Part shown: positions 1-8,406 of the stretch, one piece after another
Numbering within the stretch: the stretch's first letter is position 1
Layout of the letters: every line of letters begins with the position of its first letter
Origin: an uncultured Eubacteriales bacterium
GTDB lineage: Bacteria > Bacillota > Clostridia > Christensenellales > UBA1242
Length of the DNA stretch: 48,194 nt
NCBI GenBank assembly: GCA_948787875.1
Contig: CAQFKO010000003.1
Location: forward strand, 1-48,194
Reading direction: 5' to 3'
Made by a program: the position numbers and the translations under genes
Notes under the pieces: generated by a model
What the model was told of the DNA's origin: nothing
Seen by the model: the letters and a program-made list of their open reading frames with translations, nothing else
Database searches by the model: none

Positions 1-2
1 GC

Positions 3-2522
3 GGCCTCAACGACAACAGCGTAACTGATATAACAATCCCAGCCACCTATCAAGGAAAAAAGGTTTATGGGGTGAAAGACGGAGAAAATACAAGAAATGG
101 AGCTTTTTATGATAAATTAAATATAAAAAGTGTTACTTTTTCTGCAAAAGTTGAACACATTGGAAATTTTGCATTCAGTGCTTGTAACCAAATAACTAGC
201 TTAACTTTTAATGAAGGTGTTGAAAGTATAGGAATGGAAGCCTTTTATGGATTATATAGATTAAAAGAAATTAATTTGCCAACATCTTTATTAAGCATAG
301 GAGATAATGCTTTTGAAGACTGCGGATTTGGAGAAATATTCATACCAAAAGGTGTAGAAAGTATAGGAAATGGTGTGTTTTTCAGATGTAGCAGTTTGGC
401 AAATATTTTTGTAGACGAAAACAACACAGCATTTTGTAGTGAGGACGGTGTGTTATTTAATAAAGATAAAACTTCAATAGTTTTTTATCCTCCTAAAAAT
501 TCAGAAACTCAAACTACTTATTCAATTCCTTATGGTGTAACTAATATAAAAGAAGGAGCATTTTATTATAATTATTATTTAACAAATATAACGATTCCAG
601 ATAGTGTAACAACTATCGGAAATTATGCATTTTATTGGTTTAATAAAATGAAAGAAATTACAATTCCAAGCAGTGTAATAAGCATTGGGGCTAATGCGTT
701 TGATTATTGTTCAAATTTAACAAAAATAACAATAGAAAGTGAATCAATATATAATTCAATAACAAGCAAAAACCACGAAAGCAAGATTCTAGACCAAGCT
801 ACAACCGTAAAAGTTCCAATTGAAATAGCTGATACAAATATGAACACTTACTTTGATGGTTTTGTAAGAGTGATAGAAGGTGATTACTATGTATTTGATT
901 TAAAGAAAACAGAAATAAAATACCTTAACTTTGAAACATTTGATGATGGCTATATGGTAACAGGGCTTAATGACGAAACTGTAACAGAAATAATAATTCC
1001 AGCAACCTATCGAGGAAAAAAGGTTTATAAAATCGACGATAGTGCATTTGATTATGCTAAAATTCAAAAAATTATTATAGAAGATGGTATTGAGATAATT
1101 GGTTATGGGGCATTTGAAGGTTGTAGATTGATAGAGATAATAATTCCATCAAGTGTAACAGATATTGATAATTGTGCATTTTTTCAATGTGATAAATTGG
1201 AAAAAGTAACTTTATCTGAAGGATTAATTAATATACGAGATTCTGCATTTGCAGAATGTATTAGTTTAACTAGTATAAATATTCCATCAAGCGTATTGAG
1301 TATAGGCTATAGTGCATTTTGTAATAATAAAAAGCTAATTAATATTTTTGTAAATAATAACAATGAAGAATATTGTGATGAAGATGGAGTTTTATTTAAT
1401 AAAGATAAAACCACATTAATTTGTTATCCAGCTGGTAAAGAAAACACAACATATACTATTCCACTGTCTGTAACAAGTATATGTGAAAATGCATTTTATG
1501 ATGCTTTTAATTTAGTTAATCTTACTATTCCAAGTGGTGTTGAAAGTATAGATAAATGGGCATATAATGGTTGTGATAATTTGACCAATATCACAATAGA
1601 AAGTGCTGAAATTTATAATATGATAACAAGCAAAGAACTTGATAGTAAACTTCTAGACAAAGCTACAACTGTAAAAGTTTCTAAGTCAGTAGCAGATGTA
1701 AATTCTAATCATTTTTTAGAAGGTTATGTAAAAACAGAAGAAGGCGAATATTATGTGTTTGACTTAACCAAAGAAGCCGTAAAAGATATTTTATATTTAA
1801 ACTATGAAGCGTATAATGATGGTTATTTAGTAACGGGTCTTAACGATAATACAGTAACCGACATAACAATCCCAGCCACATACCAAGGAAAAAAGGTTTA
1901 TGGCATTAAAGATGTAGATATAAAAAATTTAAATAAATTTGCAAGTAATAAAAACATATTAAGTGTAAAAATTGAAGAAGGTGTTGAATTAATAGGTTAT
2001 GAAGCTTTTCATAATTGTAGTAATTTACAAGAAGTGATTATTCCTAATAGCGTAATAAAAATAAGTGGGCTTGCCTTTAATGGATGCAGTAGTTTAAAAA
2101 ATACGATTCTACCTTCAAATTTGAGAATAATAGAAAATGGGGCGTTTAATGGATGTATTTATATAACTAAAATAGTTATTCCATCTGAGGTAGAAAGTAT
2201 TGGTAATGGTGCTTTTGGTGGATGTACAGCATTAAAAGAATTAACTCTTAATGAAGGATTATTAGAAATTGGAGAAAATGTTTTTGAAAATTGCACTAAT
2301 TTAACTGAATTAATAATTCCGTCAAGTCTGGAAAAAATTGGAAAAAATTCATTTAATGGTTGTAGTAATTTAACGTCTGTTAAATTCGAAAATGAAAATG
2401 GTTGGTTTGTAACTTTCACATCAACGGCAACTAGCGGAACAAATTTGGTGCTAAGTGACCCTAATACGAATGCAAGTTATTTGATTTCTACGCATAGAAT
2501 GAAATATTGGATAAGAAACTAA
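3..2522 (+). CDS. BspA-like leucine-rich-repeat surface protein, 5' end cut off by window
   Basis: The reading frame is open from the first bases, so the gene starts upstream of the window; the GTG at 72 is internal. The protein is built of LRR_5 (BspA/Treponema type) repeats of the form IGxxAFxxCxxL followed by IxIPSSVxxIG. These sit in larger modules about 870-960 bp long. Each module begins with GLNDxxVTxIxIPATYxGKKVY (bases 3, 963 and 1833), and the first two contain a near-identical insert ending in EDGVLFNKDKT. Such proteins are usually secreted adhesins in gut bacteria. No LPXTG motif or C-terminal membrane helix is visible, and the last 40 residues leave the repeat pattern, so the anchor, if any, must be upstream. 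It is transcribed toward the shared terminator at 2581. The repeat family is certain; the adhesion role is inferred. Confidence 0.88.
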   Translation, partial: GLNDNSVTDITIPATYQGKKVYGVKDGENTRNGAFYDKLNIKSVTFSAKVEHIGNFAFSACNQITSLTFNEGVESIGMEAFYGLYRLKEINLPTSLLSIGDNAFEDCGFGEIFIPKGVESIGNGVFFRCSSLANIFVDENNTAFCSEDGVLFNKDKTSIVFYPPKNSETQTTYSIPYGVTNIKEGAFYYNYYLTNITIPDSVTTIGNYAFYWFNKMKEITIPSSVISIGANAFDYCSNLTKITIESESIYNSITSKNHESKILDQATTVKVPIEIADTNMNTYFDGFVRVIEGDYYVFDLKKTEIKYLNFETFDDGYMVTGLNDETVTEIIIPATYRGKKVYKIDDSAFDYAKIQKIIIEDGIEIIGYGAFEGCRLIEIIIPSSVTDIDNCAFFQCDKLEKVTLSEGLINIRDSAFAECISLTSINIPSSVLSIGYSAFCNNKKLINIFVNNNNEEYCDEDGVLFNKDKTTLICYPAGKENTTYTIPLSVTSICENAFYDAFNLVNLTIPSGVESIDKWAYNGCDNLTNITIESAEIYNMITSKELDSKLLDKATTVKVSKSVADVNSNHFLEGYVKTEEGEYYVFDLTKEAVKDILYLNYEAYNDGYLVTGLNDNTVTDITIPATYQGKKVYGIKDVDIKNLNKFASNKNILSVKIEEGVELIGYEAFHNCSNLQEVIIPNSVIKISGLAFNGCSSLKNTILPSNLRIIENGAFNGCIYITKIVIPSEVESIGNGAFGGCTALKELTLNEGLLEIGENVFENCTNLTELIIPSSLEKIGKNSFNGCSNLTSVKFENENGWFVTFTSTATSGTNLVLSDPNTNASYLISTHRMKYWIRN

Positions 2523-2580
2523 AAATGTAATATGTTATAGAAATATTTACTTTAAAATAATATAATCAAATTTCTTACAA

Positions 2581-2616
2581 AAAAGCCTTAGGTTTGTGCC
2601 TAAGGCTTTTGTTTTT
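2581..2616. terminator. Bidirectional intrinsic terminator
   Basis: Perfect 12-bp stem (2581-2592 with 2599-2610), loop TTTGTG, T-rich on both sides. It closes the LRR gene on the plus strand and the lipoprotein gene on the minus strand. Confidence 0.85.
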
Positions 2617-2641
2617 AATATTGTCATATGCAGATTGTAGT

Positions 2642-3256
2642 TTATTTTGAGTATGCACGGCTTTCGCCATATATGGTGAGTCCATAAACCGTCCATCTGA
2701 AACTTGTTGGGTTTCCGTTGCTGTCCGCAACAGTGTTGTTTACCGAATTTAAAATATCTATTGTCATTGAGTCAGAAGATGCGTCGGTGGCGTTGGCAAC
2801 TACTTTTCCTACCTTTATTGTGCAAAGTGTTGCGCCGTTTGCAAGTGGAATAAATCTTGCGGGAGCGGAAAACTTTGACGGGTGAGTGCGGTCATCTTCG
2901 TCGGCAAGGTTTGAAATTGTTAGGTTGACTATCATTTCGCTATATCTTGCTTCGTTGGTATAAACATAAAAGGTTACATAATCAATATACATTTTATAAA
3001 GCCAATTTCGCTTTCCCGTAAGCTCTATTTGAACATAAGAGCCAAGTGTTAAAAGGTTTGGCTTGGTTGCGGTTAAGTCACCAAGCGAAATTGATCCGTT
3101 TTTTGTTTCATTCAGCAGTGTGGTTTTTCCAACGCTTTCATAATAGCCACTGACATTTATTTGGGGAAGAGAGGAGGGTGAATTTTGGCACGCACAAAAA
3201 AGCAGTGCGGGAACACACATAATAAAAACAAGAATTCTTTTTAGTGCTTTTTTCAT
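2642..3256 (-). CDS. Putative secreted lipoprotein
   Basis: 204 residues. The N-terminus is a lipoprotein signal peptide: basic MKKALKR, a hydrophobic core, then a lipobox-like FCAC with the modified cysteine probably at residue 23. The mature part is polar and predicted mostly beta, with no family I recognise. The start is supported by GAGG six bases upstream of ATG. It lies 29 bases downstream of the signal peptidase I gene and is probably co-transcribed with it. It would be exported and tethered to the outer face of the membrane. Function unknown. Confidence 0.75.
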   Translation of the reverse strand: MKKALKRILVFIMCVPALLFCACQNSPSSLPQINVSGYYESVGKTTLLNETKNGSISLGDLTATKPNLLTLGSYVQIELTGKRNWLYKMYIDYVTFYVYTNEARYSEMIVNLTISNLADEDDRTHPSKFSAPARFIPLANGATLCTIKVGKVVANATDASSDSMTIDILNSVNNTVADSNGNPTSFRWTVYGLTIYGESRAYSK

Positions 3257-3285
3257 ATTATCCTCAAAGTGTTAAATAATTTTTG

Positions 3286-4137
3286 TTAAATGCAAAATTT
3301 TGTGTTATAAAAAATGTTTGCTCCAAAAAGGCTTGACCAAATTGCAGAAAAGATTGACTTTCCGTAAGGTACAATCAGTTGAACTTTTCCAACAATATCG
3401 GATTTTTCAACCTCGCCGAAAATTCTGCTATCGCCAGAAGCATTTCGGTTGTCGCCCATAATAAAATAGCAATTTTCTTGAACATGATAGGTGGTTGAAC
3501 TTCCGACTTTTGCAAATTTAAGCGGATAAAATATTTGTTTGAAAACCTTATGATTTTCGGAATAGGCGTCAATTTCGGCATAGGTAAAGTGCATTGGCTG
3601 ATTTAGATAAGATTGGTCAAGGTTTATGTCATTGCCGTTTTGGTCAAAAACTTTTATATCATAATAAAGCACACGATTTTCTGTTTTATCTGCAAGAACT
3701 TGCCTTGTTACATAAAATTTTACTGTTTGTCCGCCAACCGCAATAATTCTTTTTATTAAAAAGCTTACGTCGTCTGAGGTGTTAATATATTTGTCGTCAG
3801 TGTTTGATTTTGTGTTTGAAACAATAATAATATCATTGGTTTCTAATTTTTTTGGCTCGGAATAATAAACTATGTCGCCCTTTATTTTGTCATTCTCGTC
3901 GTCAACCGAAATGTTTATTGTGGGTTGCATGCTTGTCCCGACTACTTTGATAGGGGTTAGCAAAACTTGAAAGGTAAAAATAAACACAATAAAAAACATT
4001 CCGAATACAGTTAAAAACCAAAACGAACCGCTTTGAGTTAAAAACTTATAAGGCTTTTTTTTGTTACTTTCTGTTTGAGCGTTTGTTAGTTGCACAAATG
4101 GCTGAGGCTCATTATTTTGAATTTCAAATTCTTCCAT
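3286..4137 (-). CDS. lepB: Signal peptidase I (S26 family)
   Basis: 283 residues. A cytoplasmic N-terminus of about 37 residues precedes one membrane helix (about 40-60). The catalytic Ser is in GTSMQPT (Ser69), the general-base Lys in FLIKRIIAVGG (Lys129), and the C-terminal box reads MGDNRNASGDSR (about 227-238). All the hallmark boxes of type I signal peptidase are present, so this enzyme should cleave Sec signal peptides outside the membrane. An insertion of about 70 residues between the Lys box and the GDNR box makes it longer than minimal Bacillota SipS. It is first in a two-gene operon with the lipoprotein. It may be one of several paralogues in the genome. Confidence 0.92.
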   Translation of the reverse strand: MEEFEIQNNEPQPFVQLTNAQTESNKKKPYKFLTQSGSFWFLTVFGMFFIVFIFTFQVLLTPIKVVGTSMQPTINISVDDENDKIKGDIVYYSEPKKLETNDIIIVSNTKSNTDDKYINTSDDVSFLIKRIIAVGGQTVKFYVTRQVLADKTENRVLYYDIKVFDQNGNDINLDQSYLNQPMHFTYAEIDAYSENHKVFKQIFYPLKFAKVGSSTTYHVQENCYFIMGDNRNASGDSRIFGEVEKSDIVGKVQLIVPYGKSIFSAIWSSLFGANIFYNTKFCI

Positions 4138-4220
4138 ATACCTATTATATTATACTATTTACACAAAATTTTCAATAATTTTAATAAAATAAAAAACTTT
4201 GTGCAAATTTATTATAAATT

Positions 4221-4922
4221 TTATTTTGAAGGGGAGTTAGTTTTGTTATTAAGTTTGTCATGTTTTGTTTTAAGTGAAATATATTTTTTGTAAATTGACT
4301 TTGAATAATGATAAATTATTATGTTGCAAATTATAATTGTTGTTAAAAAAATTATCAGCATTATATAGCAAAGATAAAACATTGAAAATATTGACGAACA
4401 AATTATTAATATTAGACCCGCAAAAAGATATACACGGCTTGCAAAAAAGTGCGTTTGTTTCCAAATAAATTCGGTTTCTTTTGTGCACTTAAATTGAACT
4501 GCAAGTTTGCTTTTAAAAGGAGCAGATTTTAGTTTTGCGCCAACTGCGATTATTGCAACCGAAAGCGGAATAAAAATAAAACAAGTCAGTGGAATATCAG
4601 GCAATTGACCAACATCAAAGCGTGTGCCGAACAGCAGATAAATAAATGTGAGCATTATTTCGTAAACAGAAATCAAAAACAAAATTTTAAATACAAACTC
4701 TGCCAAGTCGTTTTTTATTGCAAAGTGCAATATGGCAAAAATAGTGGGAGCGATTATTAAAATTCCAAGCCATGCCTTTGAACCTTTTGCAATTATTTTT
4801 TCGGAAAAATCAAACAGCAAAGGAATGTTGTTTTGCACGCAAAAAATTGTTATCAGCAAAGCGCATAGGCTGATAACCGCAGAAAATGATAATATTAAAA
4901 TTTTTTGCTTTTTGTTTTTCAC
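4221..4922 (-). CDS. SdpI/DUF1648-like membrane protein
   Basis: 233 residues with about six membrane helices. Residues 30-60 (PLLFDF...GSKAWLGIL) resemble the DUF1648 segment. Residues around 140-170, with LAVQFKCTKETEFIWKQTH, match the SdpI signature in which a GIRTPWTL-like stretch is followed by VWxxTH. In Bacillus, SdpI gives immunity to the SdpC toxin and acts as a signalling receptor; here only family membership is claimed. It starts at a GTG with GGAG upstream, 9 bases after the stop of the S66 peptidase gene, so the two form an operon. No toxin gene is nearby. Confidence 0.65.
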   Translation of the reverse strand: MKNKKQKILILSFSAVISLCALLITIFCVQNNIPLLFDFSEKIIAKGSKAWLGILIIAPTIFAILHFAIKNDLAEFVFKILFLISVYEIMLTFIYLLFGTRFDVGQLPDIPLTCFIFIPLSVAIIAVGAKLKSAPFKSKLAVQFKCTKETEFIWKQTHFFASRVYLFAGLILIICSSIFSMFYLCYIMLIIFLTTIIICNIIIYHYSKSIYKKYISLKTKHDKLNNKTNSPSK

Positions 4923-4931
4923 AAAATCTCC

Positions 4932-6020
4932 TTACTTTATTGTTGACGAAATTATTTTAAATTTGCAATTATCTGCATCAATTTCAGCCAACGCACCATA
5001 CGGAATTATTGTTCTTGGCGCAGAGTGCCCGAAGTTTAGATTATATAAAATAGGGTAGTCGAAATCAGCAAAAACATTTTCAATAACCTTGCGATATTCA
5101 TTATAATATGTTTCGTCGTGAGGTTTGCCGATAATGACGCCTGCCAAATTTTTAAAGATATTTTTTGATTTTAATTCTTCCAAAATGGTTTGCAAAAAAT
5201 TTGGGCTGATTTTGCTATTTGAAGTTTCAAAAAACATAATTTTGTTTGCAAATTCTTCGGCTGTTGGCAAAAGCTTATATTGCTCGGCAATTTCTTTTGC
5301 CTCTTTTTCGTTTGTGTCGTCACTTTCTCTTAAACCCAAAAGCAAACCAAAAGAATCTATGCAACCGCCAAGAAGTTCGCCTTGAACTTTTCCGCGACCT
5401 TTTATCAAATCATAGCCCCGCATTTCTTTGTTGCAAATTCTTGGAGTGCCAACCGCTTTTGCCGAATAATCTTCGCGCTCGTTATACCAAACTTCACTTG
5501 AAGTGATTTCATAATTATTTTTTGGATTAAACAAATAGTCTATTGCATTTTTTGTGTAAGTGAGCATATTGCTGTCTAGTTCGGCAAAGTCCACCAAAAA
5601 AGTCGGACCGTAAAAGGTGCAAAGTCCAAGTTTATAAAACATTAAATGGTTTGTTGTGGTGTCTGAAAAGCCCATAAAAATTTTGGGATTGTTTTTAACA
5701 AGTGAAACAAATTCTTCGTCTTGCATTAAATATGGAACTGTTTTGTAAGTGTCGTTTCCGCCGATAGCGCAAAAAATTGCCTTGATTGAATTGTCTGCAA
5801 ATGCTTGCTTTAAATCTGAGGCTCTTGCCTGTGGGTGATTTTTTAAAAATTCGATTCCTTTTTTGGAATTTTCCATATAAACAGGTTCAAGCCCGAATTC
5901 TTTTAATCTTTTTTCGCCAAGCACTAACTCGTGTGAGGCAAATGCTTCGCCTAAAATTCCAAGTGACAAGCTGACAATTGCAACCTTGTCGCCCTTGGTT
6001 AGTCTTTTTACTTTGTTCAT
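4932..6020 (-). CDS. S66 family LD-carboxypeptidase / MccF-like peptidase
   Basis: 362 residues, full length for the family. The N-terminal domain has GDKVAIVSLS and the glycine-rich IFCAIGGNDTY. The nucleophile Ser is in GFSDTT (Ser119). The C-terminal domain has GELLGGCIDSF, the likely catalytic Glu in MFFETSN (about 263) and His in FGHSAPR (about 332), giving a Ser-Glu-His triad. Family members cleave the L-D bond of murein tetrapeptides in cell-wall recycling (LdcA) or inactivate microcin C (MccF). Its length and the GFSDTT context fit the MccF-like branch at least as well as LdcA. It heads an operon with the SdpI-like gene. Confidence 0.88.
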   Translation of the reverse strand: MNKVKRLTKGDKVAIVSLSLGILGEAFASHELVLGEKRLKEFGLEPVYMENSKKGIEFLKNHPQARASDLKQAFADNSIKAIFCAIGGNDTYKTVPYLMQDEEFVSLVKNNPKIFMGFSDTTTNHLMFYKLGLCTFYGPTFLVDFAELDSNMLTYTKNAIDYLFNPKNNYEITSSEVWYNEREDYSAKAVGTPRICNKEMRGYDLIKGRGKVQGELLGGCIDSFGLLLGLRESDDTNEKEAKEIAEQYKLLPTAEEFANKIMFFETSNSKISPNFLQTILEELKSKNIFKNLAGVIIGKPHDETYYNEYRKVIENVFADFDYPILYNLNFGHSAPRTIIPYGALAEIDADNCKFKIISSTIK

Positions 6021-6069
6021 AAAAACCTCTTTGATTTTTTAATCATATAAATAAATTTTATCACAAAAT

Positions 6070-6098
6070 AAAAAAATCTCTAAGCAAATAGAGATTAT
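6070..6098 (-). terminator. Intrinsic terminator of the DegV gene
   Basis: AATCTCTA pairs with TAGAGATT (6075-6082 with 6089-6096). On the minus strand it is followed by a T-run, just downstream of the DegV stop codon. Confidence 0.75.
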
Positions 6099-6107
6099 TT
6101 TTTAATT

Positions 6108-6977
6108 TTAATAGGAAATAAAGCATCCGATTGCTATTGCACCATCGCCAATGTGGCAAGAAACAGAGAGGGAAAGTGGGTCAACGAAAACAACTTCAAG
6201 ATTATATTTTGAAAGAGCCTCGTCAATTTCTTGCTTAAATTCTTTTGCTTTGTCTTCCACATGGGTATATGCAACGGCAACCTTTAATTTGCCGGATTCT
6301 AGTTCTTTTTTAAATCTTGTTTCTAGTTCCTTAACAATTTGGTCAATCATTCTTTTTTTGCCTTGTTGATAAGAAATTACTTGTGCAAACTTATCAAGCT
6401 TTCCGCCTTGAATGGTTAAAATTGGCTTAATTTTTAAAAGTGAACCGATTGCGGCAGCGGCAGGTGTTATTCTTCCGCCTTTTTTAAGATATTTTAGGGT
6501 AGTAAGCATTATATAAATGCTTGAATTCATGCCCGTTTCTTCCAGCCAAGTTTTTATTTCTTTTGCTGTTTTTCCGTCTTTTGCAAGGTTGATTGCATCA
6601 AATACTGATTGTTTTTGTGTGATAGATATTCTTTTGTTATCAACAACTTGAACTTTGCCTTTAAATTCTTCCGCAAAAGTGGTTGCGGTTTCCATGCTGG
6701 CAGATAGGGCACTGCTCATAGGAATATGCACAACCTCGTCATGAGTTTTTAAAAGTTCTTTCCAAAGTTCAACAACACTGTAAATGTTAGGTTGACTTGT
6801 AGAAACATCGGCTCCGGCAAAAAGTTTTTCATAAAAAGCCTTTTGAGTTAAACTTATATCTTCAAAATATTCTTCACCATCAATCAAAAATGGCATTGGA
6901 ATAACACTTATTCCAAGACTTTTGGCTTCTTCTTGTGAAATGCCGGAATTACTGTCTGTTACAATTGCTACTTTCAT
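6108..6977 (-). CDS. DegV family fatty-acid-binding protein
   Basis: 289 residues. It begins VAIVTDSNSGIS, the typical DegV start, and has DVSTSQPN, HIPMSSALSA and the LKYLKKGGRI segment that lines the lipid pocket. DegV proteins bind a single fatty acid; in Gram-positives the FakB members hand it to the FakA kinase for phospholipid synthesis. No FakA gene is nearby. The gene is monocistronic, with a good promoter at 7007-7035, GGAG before the ATG and a terminator at 6070. Confidence 0.9.
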   Translation of the reverse strand: MKVAIVTDSNSGISQEEAKSLGISVIPMPFLIDGEEYFEDISLTQKAFYEKLFAGADVSTSQPNIYSVVELWKELLKTHDEVVHIPMSSALSASMETATTFAEEFKGKVQVVDNKRISITQKQSVFDAINLAKDGKTAKEIKTWLEETGMNSSIYIMLTTLKYLKKGGRITPAAAAIGSLLKIKPILTIQGGKLDKFAQVISYQQGKKRMIDQIVKELETRFKKELESGKLKVAVAYTHVEDKAKEFKQEIDEALSKYNLEVVFVDPLSLSVSCHIGDGAIAIGCFISY

Positions 6978-7006
6978 ATTTTATCTCCAAAAATTAATAT
7001 AGTGTT

Positions 7007-7035
7007 ATATTAGCAAATTTGATATGCTATGTCAA
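7007..7035 (-). promoter_or_regulatory. Sigma-A-type promoter for the DegV gene
   Basis: On the minus strand: perfect -35 TTGACA (7030-7035), 17-bp spacer, -10 TAATAT (7007-7012), about 30 bases before the ATG. Confidence 0.55.
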
Positions 7036-7152
7036 ATTTTATTTGTGCAAAACTAACCAAAATTTTGACAAAAAGGTATTGGAATACAAACAAAATTCTT
7101 AATAGTTTTATTATCATAACAATGTGGTTATTTTTATATAACAAATAAAAAC

Positions 7153-7680
7153 TTATTTTTTGATTTGAATATTTTCATTTTCAAGAAGAAAAAGTTTTTT
7201 GTTTGATTTGCCCGTAAATCCGCCAAGTTTTCCATTGGAATTAATTACTCTGTGGCAGGGAATGGCAAGAAGTATGGGATTTTTTCCGCAGGCGTTGCCA
7301 ACTGCTCTTGCACCTTTAATATTAATCATTTTTGCAATATCCATATAGCTTTTTGTTTGTCCGTAGGGGATTTTTGAAAGTTGTTTTAATACCTTTATTT
7401 GAAATTCGCTTGCAAAAACTTTTATTGGAAAATCAAAGTCTTTTCTTTTTTTGTTTAAAAACTCGTCAATTTGAATTTTTGTTTTTTTAATTAACTCAGA
7501 CTCAAAATGATTTCCGCTAATACCCATTTTATTGAATGAAACTTTTGTGATAAAACCATCTGTTTCTTCAATAAATAGTTCACCGATAGGTGTGTTAAAA
7601 CTGTGCCAAAATATATTTTGCTTTTGCACAAAATTCTTGTTATTGTTTTTTATTGTTACAAATTCCAAAAGTTGAACCAT
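7153..7680 (-). CDS. ogt: Methylated-DNA--protein-cysteine S-methyltransferase
   Basis: 175 residues. The active-site PCHRV is present (acceptor Cys142). It follows the winged-helix motif with the arginine finger in GARAVGNACGKNP and precedes GGFTGKSNKKLFLLENE. The enzyme transfers an alkyl group from O6-alkylguanine in DNA to its own cysteine and is then spent. The N-terminal domain is short and divergent, as in Ogt-type proteins. The ATG at 7680 is set by AAGGAG upstream. It is monocistronic and divergent from the 7852 gene. Confidence 0.93.
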   Translation of the reverse strand: MVQLLEFVTIKNNNKNFVQKQNIFWHSFNTPIGELFIEETDGFITKVSFNKMGISGNHFESELIKKTKIQIDEFLNKKRKDFDFPIKVFASEFQIKVLKQLSKIPYGQTKSYMDIAKMINIKGARAVGNACGKNPILLAIPCHRVINSNGKLGGFTGKSNKKLFLLENENIQIKK

Positions 7681-7698
7681 TGCAAATTCTCCTTTTTT

Positions 7699-7727
7699 AT
7701 TGTAACATTCAAAAAAATAAATGTAAA
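7699..7727 (-). promoter_or_regulatory. Promoter of the ogt gene
   Basis: Minus strand: -35 TTTACA (7722-7727), 17-bp spacer, -10 TACAAT (7699-7704), placed right before the AAGGAG of ogt. Confidence 0.5.
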
Positions 7728-7754
7728 TGCAAAATATTCGGATATTTATAAAAA

Positions 7755-7784
7755 TTGTTAAAATTGCAAATCATTAAATATAAT
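7755..7784 (+). promoter_or_regulatory. Candidate promoter for the 7852 gene and cls
   Basis: -35-like TTGTTA (7755-7760), 18-bp spacer, consensus -10 TATAAT (7779-7784). AT-rich surroundings make false positives likely. Confidence 0.4.
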
Positions 7785-7851
7785 TGTTTAACATTATTTA
7801 TATATGAATTTTGTTGCTCAAAAATTATAAAAAGTTTAGAATAATTGTAAT

Positions 7852-8406
7852 ATGAAAAAACTTAAAGAGATAGATAAAAATTATGACTATTTGACAATTC
7901 TTGTTAAGCGAGAAAAACTTGAAGAGGTGGAAAATCGCTATAAATTTTTTTCATGGGAAATTTTAAAAGAAGACGAACATGAGCGTTTTGGAAACATTGT
8001 TGTTGTGGAAATGCGAAGAATTCATAAGATTAAAAATAAAGATAATTTGCAATATCTTCAAGTTCAAATGGAGTTTTTGATAAACAGGGAAGAAATGTAC
8101 AAAAGAAATAAGCACAAAAGGTCTGCGCTTTTTGGTCTTATATTCGGAATTCTTTGTGCTTTTATATTTGCGTGCGGTTTGGTTACACTATTAAACCATA
8201 TTTCCACTGTTGAGGTGGTTTTTGGAATCATTTTTGTTGTGATAGGTTTGTTTTTAAATATACTTTTGCTGTTTTTGATTTTTAAGATGTCTAGGGAAGA
8301 AGATAGGCTTTTTGAGGAAAATTCCATAAAAATTTCAAAACAACTTGATGAGGTTTGTGAAATGGCAAAGCAGCAAAACAAAGAATTACAAGGAGAAGAC
8401 AAGTGA
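7852..8406 (+). CDS. Two-helix membrane protein of unknown function
   Basis: 184 residues. A charged cytoplasmic N-terminal domain of about 85 residues is followed by two hydrophobic helices (about 97-120 and 124-145) and a charged helical C-terminus. No family recognised. Its stop overlaps the GTG start of the cardiolipin synthase gene by four bases, so the two are translationally coupled and may act together in the membrane. The ribosome binding site is weak. Confidence 0.7.
   Translation: MKKLKEIDKNYDYLTILVKREKLEEVENRYKFFSWEILKEDEHERFGNIVVVEMRRIHKIKNKDNLQYLQVQMEFLINREEMYKRNKHKRSALFGLIFGILCAFIFACGLVTLLNHISTVEVVFGIIFVVIGLFLNILLLFLIFKMSREEDRLFEENSIKISKQLDEVCEMAKQQNKELQGEDK

Noticed and set aside
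7065..7070. Plus-strand TTGACA
   Set aside because: No -10 at 16-19 bp and no plus-strand gene downstream before the convergent ogt gene.
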